Source of the DNA: Flavobacterium sp.
Lineage (GTDB): Bacteria; Bacteroidota; Bacteroidia; Flavobacteriales; Flavobacteriaceae
DNA length: 64,000 nt
Direction of reading: 5' to 3'
NCBI GenBank assembly: GCA_016718345.1
Contig: JADKDN010000003.1
Coordinates: 124,001-188,000, forward strand
The notes under the pieces: model-generated
Told to the model about the DNA's origin: nothing
Database searches by the model: none
Seen by the model: the letters and a program-made list of their open reading frames with translations, nothing else
Part shown: piece by piece, positions 27,130 to 36,709 of the stretch
How the letters are laid out: every line of letters starts with the position of its first letter
Position numbering within the stretch: position 1 is the first letter of the stretch
Position numbers and translations under genes: made by a program

Positions 27130-27615
27130 ATGAGTACAGACTTCAAAGTAAAAGTAAACAATACTTTCAGTTTTGATTTAGAAAAAGACAGTGTTTCTCA
27201 ATTGGACGCTGTAAGTACGGAAAAAGATAAATTCCACATTCTTCATCAAAACCAATCGTATAATGCAGAAATCATCTCTTCTGATTTCAATCATAAACAG
27301 TATACAGTTAAGATTAATTCGAATACCTATGCTGTGACAATATCCAACAAACTAGATATGCTCATCAAAGAAATGGGTTTCGAACAAGGTGTAACAAAAC
27401 AGGTAAATTCCATAAAAGCCCCAATGCCTGGTTTGATTCTCGAAATTTTTATAACAGCAGGTCAGATTGTAAAGGAAAATGAAGCCCTATTAATTCTTGG
27501 AGCCATGAAAATGGAGAATAGTTTTCTTTCACCACGTGAAGGCACTATCAAATCGGTTTTAGTAAGTGTTGGAGATGCAGTAGTTAAAGGTCAATTGTTA
27601 ATTGAATTTGAATAA
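27130..27615 (+). CDS. biotin carboxyl carrier subunit of an acyl-CoA carboxylase
   Basis: 161 residues. The C-terminal 75 form a biotinyl domain: IKAPMPGLILEIFITAGQIV, GAMKMEN (biotinylated Lys127) and GDAVVKGQLLIEFE. The N-terminal part is a divergent beta-rich region used for subunit contact. It begins an operon with the biotin carboxylase (4 bases after its stop) and the carboxyltransferase. A TAAATTTG -7 element lies at 27100-27107. Confidence 0.93.
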   Translation: MSTDFKVKVNNTFSFDLEKDSVSQLDAVSTEKDKFHILHQNQSYNAEIISSDFNHKQYTVKINSNTYAVTISNKLDMLIKEMGFEQGVTKQVNSIKAPMPGLILEIFITAGQIVKENEALLILGAMKMENSFLSPREGTIKSVLVSVGDAVVKGQLLIEFE

Positions 27616-27619
27616 CAAT

Positions 27620-29062
27620 ATGAAAAAGATATTAGTTGCTAACAGAGGAGAAATTGCCATTAGGGTAATGAAAACGGCACAGAAAATGGGAATTAAGACT
27701 GTCGCAGTTTATTCCACCGCCGATAGAAATGCGTTGCATGTAAAATTTGCAGATGAAGCCGTTTGTATCGGAGAGGCACCTTCAAGTCAGTCCTATTTAT
27801 TAGGAAGCAAAATTATTGAAGTAGCGAAGGAGTTGAATGTGGATGCCATACATCCAGGTTACGGATTTTTGAGTGAAAACTCTGAATTTGCAGAGGAAGC
27901 CGAAAGAAATAACATCATTTTTATTGGTCCAAAATCGAAGGCTATAGAAATCATGGGAAGCAAGTTAGCCGCAAAAGAAGCGGTGATGCATTACAATATT
28001 CCAATGGTTCCCGGAGTTGACCATGCTATAATTGATATAGACGAAGCCAAGAAAACCGCAACCGCTATTGGTTTTCCAATTTTGATAAAAGCTTCGGCAG
28101 GAGGTGGAGGGAAAGGAATGCGTGTGGTAGAAAATGAAAAAGATTTCGAAGCTCAAATGAATAGAGCCATTAGTGAAGCAGTTGCGGCTTTTGGTGATGG
28201 TTCGGTTTTTATTGAAAAATATGTGGCTTCTTCGAGACATATTGAAATTCAAATTATAGCAGACAACCATGGCAATGTGTTGTATTTATTCGAAAGAGAA
28301 TGTAGCATACAACGTCGTCATCAAAAAGTAGTGGAAGAAGCTCCGTCGTCTGTTTTAACTCCAGAAATTCGTAAGAAAATGGGAGAAGCAGCCGTACTTG
28401 TTGCAAAATCATGTGATTATCTAGGAGCAGGAACAGTAGAGTTTTTATACGATGAAAATGATAATTTTTATTTTCTAGAAATGAATACTCGATTGCAGGT
28501 AGAGCATCCAGTTACCGAATGGATGACAGGAGTAGATTTAGTCGTACTTCAAATACGAGTAGCTAGAGGAGAGGCATTACCTTTTAAACAAGAAGATTTG
28601 AAAATTAATGGGCATGCCGTAGAATTACGTGTTTATGCAGAAGATCCGATGAATGATTTTTTACCTAGTGTCGGACATTTAGATGTATATCAATTGCCTG
28701 CGGGGGATGGAATCAGGGTGGATAATGGTTTTGAACAAGGCATGGATATTCCAATTTATTATGATCCTATGTTGGCTAAATTGATTACTTATGGCAAAAC
28801 ACGTGAAGAAGCCATACAAGTTATGATTCAAGCAATAGAGAATTATAAAGTGGAAGGAGTACAAACCACCTTGCCATTTGGAAAATTTGTTTTTGAACAT
28901 GAGGCTTTCCGTTCTGGAAAATTTGATACTAATTTCGTCAAAAAATATTATGACGCTGAAGTTTTGAAAACCCAAATGGCTGAAGAAGCTGAGATAGCTG
29001 CTCTTGTGGCGTTAAAACAATATTTTGAAGATCAAAAAATAGTACGATTACCAATTCAATAA
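27620..29062 (+). CDS. accC: acyl-CoA carboxylase biotin carboxylase subunit
   Basis: An ATP-grasp enzyme that carboxylates biotin. Visible are MKKILVANRGEIAIRVMKTA, HPGYGFLSENSEFAEE, the Gly-rich ATP loop KASAGGGGKGMRVV, ERECSIQRRHQKVVEEAPSS, FLEMNTRLQVEHPVTE and the C-terminal biotin-carboxylase domain. At 480 residues it is normal. The ATG at 27620 is preferred over the upstream in-frame one at 27602, which would overlap the BCCP gene. The operon continues with the carboxyltransferase 4 bases later. Confidence 0.95.
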   Translation: MKKILVANRGEIAIRVMKTAQKMGIKTVAVYSTADRNALHVKFADEAVCIGEAPSSQSYLLGSKIIEVAKELNVDAIHPGYGFLSENSEFAEEAERNNIIFIGPKSKAIEIMGSKLAAKEAVMHYNIPMVPGVDHAIIDIDEAKKTATAIGFPILIKASAGGGGKGMRVVENEKDFEAQMNRAISEAVAAFGDGSVFIEKYVASSRHIEIQIIADNHGNVLYLFERECSIQRRHQKVVEEAPSSVLTPEIRKKMGEAAVLVAKSCDYLGAGTVEFLYDENDNFYFLEMNTRLQVEHPVTEWMTGVDLVVLQIRVARGEALPFKQEDLKINGHAVELRVYAEDPMNDFLPSVGHLDVYQLPAGDGIRVDNGFEQGMDIPIYYDPMLAKLITYGKTREEAIQVMIQAIENYKVEGVQTTLPFGKFVFEHEAFRSGKFDTNFVKKYYDAEVLKTQMAEEAEIAALVALKQYFEDQKIVRLPIQ

Positions 29063-29066
29063 AATC

Positions 29067-30608
29067 ATGGAATCTAAAATAAAAGCATTAAACGATAAAA
29101 TAGCCTTAGCTAAATTGGGTGGAGGACAAAAACGTATTGAAAAACAGCACGAAAAGAAAAAACTTACCGCTAGAGAACGTATCGAATATTTAATGGATGA
29201 AGGTTCTTTTGAAGAAATCGGAATGTTGGTAACCCATCGTACCACCGATTTTGGCATGGAAAAAGAAATCTATTACGGCGATGGTGTAATTACAGGTTAC
29301 GGAACCATTAATGGAAGATTCGTATATGTTTTCGCTCAAGATTTTACTGTTTTTGGTGGCGCATTGTCAGAAACGCATGCAGAAAAAATTTGTAAAGTGA
29401 TGGATATGGCCATAAAAGTTGGTGCGCCCATGATTGGTTTGAATGATTCTGGGGGAGCTCGAATTCAGGAAGGTGTTCGTTCACTTGGAGGATATGCTGA
29501 CATTTTTTATAGAAATGTGCAAGCTAGTGGAGTCATTCCACAAATATCAGCAATTATGGGACCTTGTGCAGGAGGTGCAGTTTATTCGCCAGCAATGACC
29601 GATTTCACCATGATGGTGGAAAATAACAGTTATATGTTTGTTACGGGTCCAAATGTGGTAAAAACGGTAACCAATGAAGAAGTTACTTCAGAGGAATTAG
29701 GAGGAGCCATTACGCATTCTACCAAATCAGGAGTAGCACATACCACTTCACCAAACGGAGTGGCTTGTATGGAGGATATCAAGCGATTGTTGAGTTATAT
29801 TCCGCAAAATAATAGAGAAACTACTCCAAAAGTTCCTTATGTCTTAGGAGATGAAATTAGAGAACAGCTTTCAGAGATTGTTCCCGATAATGCTAATAAG
29901 CCCTATGATATGCATGAAGTAGTTAAAGGTATCATCGACGAAGATTCTTTTTTTGAAATCCATAAGGATTATGCTGAAAATATTATCGTAGGTTTTGCTA
30001 GAATTGCTGGTAGAAGTTTAGGTGTTGTAGCAAATAATCCCATGTTTTTAGCAGGATGTTTGGACGTAAAGAGTTCCATAAAAGCGGCGCGGTTTACCCG
30101 TTTTTGTGATTGTTTTAATATTCCCTTATTAGTTTTGGTTGATGTTCCTGGATTTTTACCAGGTACAGACCAGGAATGGAATGGAATTATTGTTCATGGT
30201 GCCAAATTACTCTACGCATTGAGTGAAGCTACGGTTCCTAAAGTAACTGTTATTACCCGAAAAGCCTACGGAGGCGCTTATGATGTGATGAATTCTAAAC
30301 ACATTGGTGCTGACATGAATTTTGCATGGCCAACGGCTGAAATAGCTGTTATGGGAGCGAAGGGAGCTTCTGAAATTATTTTCAAAAAAGAAATTAGTGA
30401 AGCTGAAGACCATGAAGCCAAACTGTTAGAAAAAGAGGCGGAATATTCAGAGCTATTTGCCAATCCCTATACTGCGGCGCAAAGAGGGTTTATTGATGAG
30501 GTCATTTTACCAAAGGATACTCGTAAAAAATTGATAAAAGCGTTTAGCATGCTAGAAAATAAAGTAGTGGCAACTCCAAACAGAAAACACGGCAATATTC
30601 CTTTGTAA
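29067..30608 (+). CDS. acyl-CoA carboxylase carboxyltransferase (propionyl-CoA carboxylase beta type)
   Basis: 513 residues with both carboxyltransferase halves. It has KKKLTARERIEYLMDEGSFE, FTVFGGALSETHAEKICKVM, GLNDSGGARIQEGVRSLGG, PCAGGAVYSPAMTDF, LVDVPGFLPGTDQE and AYGGAYDVMNSKH. The best match by eye is the propionyl-CoA or methylmalonyl-CoA family (PccB/MmdA). With the two preceding genes it makes a complete carboxylase. The product, methylmalonyl-CoA, would feed a B12-dependent mutase. Confidence 0.94.
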   Translation: MESKIKALNDKIALAKLGGGQKRIEKQHEKKKLTARERIEYLMDEGSFEEIGMLVTHRTTDFGMEKEIYYGDGVITGYGTINGRFVYVFAQDFTVFGGALSETHAEKICKVMDMAIKVGAPMIGLNDSGGARIQEGVRSLGGYADIFYRNVQASGVIPQISAIMGPCAGGAVYSPAMTDFTMMVENNSYMFVTGPNVVKTVTNEEVTSEELGGAITHSTKSGVAHTTSPNGVACMEDIKRLLSYIPQNNRETTPKVPYVLGDEIREQLSEIVPDNANKPYDMHEVVKGIIDEDSFFEIHKDYAENIIVGFARIAGRSLGVVANNPMFLAGCLDVKSSIKAARFTRFCDCFNIPLLVLVDVPGFLPGTDQEWNGIIVHGAKLLYALSEATVPKVTVITRKAYGGAYDVMNSKHIGADMNFAWPTAEIAVMGAKGASEIIFKKEISEAEDHEAKLLEKEAEYSELFANPYTAAQRGFIDEVILPKDTRKKLIKAFSMLENKVVATPNRKHGNIPL

Positions 30609-30834
30609 TCAGGTTTATTTTCCAGTGTTTCAGTTTCAAGCGAAATCAATCAATATTAAGATAGTATTAAAATTGAACACAGATTTTATAGGTTTTACTG
30701 CTCATTTTATTTTGTACAAACCCCTTGGATTTTGAGTTGCTAATTTTGTTATGTTGCGAAATCAGCACTAATATTTGTTACTTTCGAAAAATAAGTTCAT
30801 TTTTATAAAAAAATAAAATTTAAATAAAGACGAA

Positions 30835-32119
30835 ATGAGTACTTCACCAACTGCTGATAAAGTTAATTCGTTACAACATGTATTGATAGGTAGTCTAATT
30901 GGAACAACCATAGAGTTTTTTGATTTTTATATTTATGCCAATGCAGCAGTATTGGTTTTTCCTCAGTTGTTTTTCCCAGGGTCAGACCCAACAGCTTCGA
31001 TATTAGAATCATTGGCTACATTCTCTATTGCTTTTTTTGCTCGACCGCTAGGTTCTGCTGTTTTCGGGCATTATGGAGATAGAATTGGGAGGAAAGCAAC
31101 TCTGGTTGTAGCTTTATTAACAATGGGAATTTCAACGGTTTGTATCGGATTATTACCCACATACGAAAGTATTGGAATTGTTGCTCCTTTATTATTGATG
31201 CTTTTTAGATTTGGTCAAGGTTTGGGATTAGGAGGAGAATGGGGTGGAGCTGTGTTGTTAGCAATTGAAAATGCTCCAGCAAATAAAAGAGCTTGGTACG
31301 GAATGTTTCCACAATTAGGAGCGCCCTTAGGATTATTATTGTCTGGAGGGACATTCTTGATTTTGACAGATACTTTATCGGAAGAAAAATTTTTTTAATT
31401 TTGGATGGAGAATTCCTTTTGTAGCAAGTGCTATATTAGTTGTTGTTGGATTTTATATTCGTTTAAAAATTACTGAAACCCCTTCTTTTGTTCAATCGGT
31501 AGAAACTAAAAAACAAGTCAAAATGCCTTTGTTTACCGTATTCAAATTGTATCAGAAAGAGCTTTTTTTCGGAACTTTGGCTGCGGTTACTACTTTTGTG
31601 CTTTTTTATTTGATGAGCGTTTTTACATTAAGTTGGGCTACAACCGACTTGGGTTTTAGCAGAAGAGACTTTTTGATTATTCAGCTTTTCTCGGTTTTGT
31701 TTTTTATGATTGCTATACCCGTTTCAGCACTATTAGCGGATCGTTTTGGTCGAAGATTGATTTTGGTTACAATATCTCTTTTAATAGCTTTTTTCGGTTT
31801 GTTTTTCTCCTTCTTTTTTAATTCAGAAAGTGCTAGTTTGGTTACTGTTTTTTCTTGTTTAGGAATGACTTTAATGGGATTAACTTATGGACCTTTAGGT
31901 ACCTTTTTATCTGAATTATTTCCAACAGAAGTTCGTTACACTGGAGCTTCGATGACTTTTAATTTAGCGGGTATTGTAGGTGCTGCATTTGCGCCTATGA
32001 TTGCTATTTGGCTGGCTAAAAATTATGGTATTGCCTATGTTGGATTCTATTTGTCAGGAGCTGCTTTGTTCACTTTTGTTTCACTATTAATAATTACTAA
32101 AAAGACACATCAGTTTTAA
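30835..32119 (+). CDS. MHS-family major facilitator transporter (one frameshift)
   Basis: Starts MSTSPTADKVNSLQHVLIGS, then LIGTTIEFFDFYIYANAA, FGHYGDRIGRKATLVVALLT and LGLGGEWGGAVLLAIE, which are MHS-family signatures (metabolite:proton symporters such as ProP, KgtP and ShiA). Near 31394 an extra T in a run of seven ends the first frame at 31398. Corrected, the protein goes on FNFGWRIPFVASAILVVVGF and reaches 32119 with 12 expected helices and a length of about 428. Substrate unknown; it lies after the carboxylase operon with its own upstream region. Confidence 0.9.
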
Positions 32120-32178
32120 TAGTATGAATAAATTCGGTTAAAGTAAATAGACTTACTTTTGCTCAAAATAGATTTTCA

Positions 32179-34376
32179 TTGAAAACCAAAATTTTCCTAA
32201 TAACGCCACCGTTTACCCAACTGAATACTCCCTATCCAGCGACGGCATATATCAAAGGGTTTCTGAATACTAAAAATATGGAGTCAGTTCAGGCTGATTT
32301 GGGCATTGAAGTGATATTAGAATTGTTTTCGAAACAAGGTCTACAAGATTTGTTTAAGGTTCAAAGTTTAAAGTTTAAAGTTGAAGAACTATCTCAAAAT
32401 TCTCAAAGGATTTTTGCTTTACAAGAAGAATACATCAAAACCATTGATGCTGTAGTTGCTTTTTTGCAAGGAAAAAATCCAACGCTGGCTCTCCAAATTT
32501 GTCAAGAAGATTTTTGCCAGAGGCTTCTCGTTTCTCGCAATTAGAGCAAATGGACTGGGCATTTGGAACTATGGGAACTCAGGACAAAGCGAAGCATTTA
32601 GCCACTTTATATCTCGAAGATATTTCTGATTTTATTGTGGAATGTGTGGATGAAAATTTTGGTTTTAGCCGTTATGCAGAACGATTGGGCAGAAGTGCCA
32701 ATTCATTTGATGAGTTATACGAAGCTTTACAAAAACAACCAACTTATATTGATGAAATTCTGATTTCGATTTTAGAGAAAAAAATGGAGATAATTCAGCC
32801 TAATTTTTTCTTGATTTCAGTTCCATTTCCAGGAAATTTATATGCTGCCTTTCGGTCGGCGCAGTGGGTAAAAAAGCATCATCCAAATATTAAAATCGCT
32901 ATGGGTGGTGGTTTTCCAAACACAGAATTGCGTTCGCTTTCTGATAAAAGGGTTTTTGAATTTTTCGATTATATTACTTTAGACGATGGAGAACTTCCTG
33001 TCGAATTACTAATTGAAAATGAGTATAAGATAAGCGATAAGGAATACAAACGTACGTTTCTTCTAGAAAATGGAGAAGTAGTCTATAAGAACAATTCATC
33101 AAGGTTGGATTACAAGCAATCTCAAGTTGGTACGCCTGATTATTCTGATTTATTCTTAGATAAGTATATTTCAGTAATTGAAATTGTCAATCCAATGCAC
33201 CGAATGTGGAGTGATGGTCGTTGGAATAAACTCACTATGGCTCATGGTTGCTATTGGGGTAAATGTACATTTTGCGACATTTCGTTAGATTACATTAAAA
33301 TTTATGAACCTATTGCTGCTAATTTACTTTGTGATAGAATAGAGGAAATGATAGCGCAGACAGGTCAAAATGGGTTTCACTTTGTTGATGAAGCCGCTCC
33401 GCCAGCATTAATGAGAGCTTTGGCACTAGAGATTGTCCGTAGGAAGTTAACGATAACGTGGTGGACCAACATTCGATTTGAGAAAAGTTTTACCAAAGAT
33501 TTATGTCAATTGCTTAAAGCATCTGGTTGTATAGCTGTTTCTGGTGGGTTGGAAGTAGCTTCGGATAGATTATTGCAGCTTATTGATAAAGGTGTTACCG
33601 TTGAACAAGTGGCTAAAGTAACTCGAAATTTTACCGAAGCGGGAATTATGGTTCATGCCTATTTGATGTATGGATATCCTACTCAAACTGTTCAGGAAAC
33701 CGTTGATAGCCTAGAAATGGTAAGGCAATTGTTTGAAGTAGGAGTTTTGCAATCGGGCTTTTGGCATCAATTTGCCATGACAGCACATAGTCCAGTGGGG
33801 ATGTATCCTGAGAAATTTGGTGTCGTAAAAGAAACAGAATCGATAGGTACTTTTGCTAACAATGATATCAATTATACAGACAAAACAGGTATTGACCATA
33901 ACCAATTTAGTTTTGGATTGAAGAAATCATTATTCAATTTCATGCACGGCATTTGCTTTGATTACCCATTACAAGATTGGTTTGAATTTAAAATACCGAA
34001 AACAAAAACCCCAAAAGATTTTATTTACAATGCTCTTCATGAAGAAACAGATTTTAATATAAAACCCAATGCCAAAATAGTTTGGTTAGGAGGCAAGCCC
34101 ACCGTTGAACATTTTACTAAATCTAAAAAAGGAAACTCATGGGAAATGATAAAATTGGTTTTTCATGATAAAAAAGAAAGTTTTGCAATTCAATTGAATA
34201 AAGAAGAAGGTGAATGGTTGGTTAAAACTCTTGAAAAGGGATCTGTTTACAATTCAAAACTATTTACTTTTCAAGAAATAAAATCAGATTTGAATTCTCC
34301 TTTGCCTGATTTTGAAATTTTTTGGTATTCAAAACCCATATTGACTCTAAGAGATTTCGGATTATTGGTTTTGTAA
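32179..34376 (+). CDS. B12-binding radical SAM protein (one frameshift)
   Basis: The N-terminus (TTG start, KTKIFLITPPFTQLNTPYPA) is a Rossmann-like cobalamin-binding domain. The radical SAM core has HGCYWGKCTFCDISLDYIK, with spacing CX4CX2C rather than the usual CX3CX2C, followed by WTNIRFEKSFTKDLC, CIAVSGGLEVASD and HAYLMYGYPTQTVQE. It is of the BchE/MiaB-like B12-radical SAM class whose members mostly have unknown substrates. The frame breaks near 32500 through loss of one T, after which it reads FLPEASRFSQLEQMDWAFG. A heptanucleotide repeat is translated within the N-terminal third. The full length is about 732 residues. Confidence 0.88.
32359..32386 (+). repeat. heptanucleotide repeat GTTTAAA inside the radical SAM gene
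   Basis: Units GTTCAAA, GTTTAAA, GTTTAAA and GTTGAAG follow each other. They are translated within KVQSLKFKVEE. Confidence 0.75.
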
Positions 34377-34480
34377 GTCTAAATGGCAAATTGTTTTTTT
34401 ATTTAAAACTGTAATTCCATTAAAAAAATAGTTTATATTTATGACAAATTATAATTTTTTGTGAATACCACACTAATTTT

Positions 34481-36589
34481 ATGAATAAGTCATTCAATCT
34501 CAAAATATATTCCAAACTATTATTCTTGATTAGTGGAACTAGTTTATTGTTTTTTATTCTTTATATTTCCTTATATATTTATACCATACAACAAGAAAAA
34601 GAAGTATACAAAACAACTTATAATCAGTTTGATAGCGAGGTTATTTCACTTTTTAATTTAAATTCTAAAACTCATATAGCTACAATAAAAGATGTAACCT
34701 ATTGGGATGGCTTAGTAAAATATACTCAAACTAGAAATAAATCTTGGTTCGATGATTTTATAGTAGGTGAATTTGATTCTTATGAAGTGGATTATATAGG
34801 TGTTTATGGACTAGATAATACCCTAATAGATAGGATTGCGACTCCTAAAATAAAGACAGAAAATTTTATCTCAAAAAGATTTTTGTTATATTTATATAAG
34901 AACAGATTATCAAAGTTTTATTTAAAAATACCTGAAGGAATAGTAGAGGTCTTTGCAGCAACTATTCATCCATCTAATGATCCTAAAAAGAATAAGACCA
35001 ATCCATCGGGTTATTTTATAATGGCTCGATTAATTAGTCCGTCTTTCATATCAAATTTAGAAAAAATAAGTAGCTCAAAAATTGAATTGGTCAATGCTAA
35101 TTTCAGCAAAGAGCAAGATATTGAATCTGTTATTGTTCCAATTAATTTATACGATTGGAAAAATAGAATAGTAGCAAAATTACTTTTTGAAAGATCTTTT
35201 AACCTTGATTTTAGAAGCGCCAAGAAGATACTAATTATTATCATAATCGCTTTTATTTTGAAAATAGTTGTATATCTCTACTATTCAAAAAGATGGATGT
35301 ATTCTCCACTCAAGACCATTACAAGTATTCTTGAAACAGGAAATGAGGACTCTATCGATGATTTGAAGAAAGCCCCGGGTGAATTTGGTTATATTGGAAA
35401 TCTTTTTGAGGAAAATAGTAATCAGCGAAAGCAATTGATGATCGCAAAACAAAAAGCTGAAGAAAGTGATAAACTCAAATCTTCTTTTTTAGCTAATTTA
35501 TCACATGAGATTAGAACACCAATGAACGCTATTATTGGTTTTAGTGATTTGTTGAATGATTCAAAATTAAGTGAAAAAGATAAGGCGGAGTACTTGAAAA
35601 TTATTCGAAATAGTGGAACAAATTTAGTTTCAATTATTGAAGATCTACTTGAAATGTCTAAAATTGATGCCAAGCAGATTTCACCAAAATTAATCAGTTT
35701 TGATTTGAACAAAACCATTCAGGATTTATACGACACTGTAAAAGTTATAATTCCAGCAGAAAAGAAAATCAATTTTTATGTAATTGAGAATCCTAATCCA
35801 ACAGTAAGAAATATTCTCTCGGATGAAATTAAGTTAAAACAAATTATTACTAATTTAATTACTAATGCCATTAAATATACCGAAAATGGTAAGGTTGGTT
35901 TTGGTTACAGAATCAATGAAAAAGAAAAGGTTTTAGAGTTTACAGTGAAAGATTCTGGTATTGGAATTGACAAGAAAAATGTCAGCATTATTTTTGATCG
36001 TTTCAGAAGAATTGAAGACGATTTTTCAGCAGAACTAAGTGGATTGGGGCTTGGTTTAGCTATTTGCAAAGCCTATATTGAAATGCTGGGAGGCTCTATT
36101 CAAGTTGAATCTACCGTTGGCGTCGGGTCGAATTTTGTATTCACAATTCCGTTACACTATGATGAGAAAGTAGTAGTAAAAACAGAAGAAGAAATAAGAG
36201 AAGATTTTGAATCAAACAGTGATAAAGTTATTTTGATTGCTGAAGATGACAACATCAATTTTTTACTACTCAAAAAAATTCTTGAACTAAAAAACTATTC
36301 GACAATTCGGGCTGTAAATGGTCAAGAGGCGGTAACGATTTGTTCTACTAATCCAGCGATAGACCTCGTTTTTATGGACATTAAAATGCCCGTTATGGAT
36401 GGGTATAGTGCTTTTGAAAAAATAAAAGTTTTTTTACCAAATCTCCCAGTAATTGCTCAAACGGCTCATTCATCTTCAGAGGATAAAGAAAGAGTGATGC
36501 AAGCTGGTTTTACTGACTATATCACTAAACCATTGGACAAGGATAAGATTTTTGAACTACTAGAGAAAATTTTTAGAAAAAATAGTTAA
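34481..36589 (+). CDS. hybrid sensor histidine kinase, copy 1
   Basis: 702 residues. The first membrane helix is at about residues 8-32. An extracytoplasmic domain of about 210 residues (YWDGLVKYTQTRNKSWFDDF, FYLKIPEGIVEVFAATIHPS) resembles CHASE4. The second helix is at about 247-268. The kinase core has SSFLANLSHEIRTPMNAIIG with His342, and an ATPase domain with NLITNAIKYTENGKVGFG and GLGLGLAICKAYIEMLGGSI. A C-terminal receiver domain has LIAEDDNINF and FMDIKMPVMDG with Asp633. It is intact and followed by a paralog. The signal it senses is unknown; phosphate would need an HPt partner. Confidence 0.92.
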   Translation: MNKSFNLKIYSKLLFLISGTSLLFFILYISLYIYTIQQEKEVYKTTYNQFDSEVISLFNLNSKTHIATIKDVTYWDGLVKYTQTRNKSWFDDFIVGEFDSYEVDYIGVYGLDNTLIDRIATPKIKTENFISKRFLLYLYKNRLSKFYLKIPEGIVEVFAATIHPSNDPKKNKTNPSGYFIMARLISPSFISNLEKISSSKIELVNANFSKEQDIESVIVPINLYDWKNRIVAKLLFERSFNLDFRSAKKILIIIIIAFILKIVVYLYYSKRWMYSPLKTITSILETGNEDSIDDLKKAPGEFGYIGNLFEENSNQRKQLMIAKQKAEESDKLKSSFLANLSHEIRTPMNAIIGFSDLLNDSKLSEKDKAEYLKIIRNSGTNLVSIIEDLLEMSKIDAKQISPKLISFDLNKTIQDLYDTVKVIIPAEKKINFYVIENPNPTVRNILSDEIKLKQIITNLITNAIKYTENGKVGFGYRINEKEKVLEFTVKDSGIGIDKKNVSIIFDRFRRIEDDFSAELSGLGLGLAICKAYIEMLGGSIQVESTVGVGSNFVFTIPLHYDEKVVVKTEEEIREDFESNSDKVILIAEDDNINFLLLKKILELKNYSTIRAVNGQEAVTICSTNPAIDLVFMDIKMPVMDGYSAFEKIKVFLPNLPVIAQTAHSSSEDKERVMQAGFTDYITKPLDKDKIFELLEKIFRKNS

Positions 36590-36709
36590 TGAAAATAGCA
36601 ATTCTATATTCTACTATCTTTAAATCGTTAGATTGACTTCCTAGTTTTTGCATTTCAAAAATTTTATTCTATATTCGTTCAACTTTATCCTAAATGACTC
36701 ACAGAAAAG

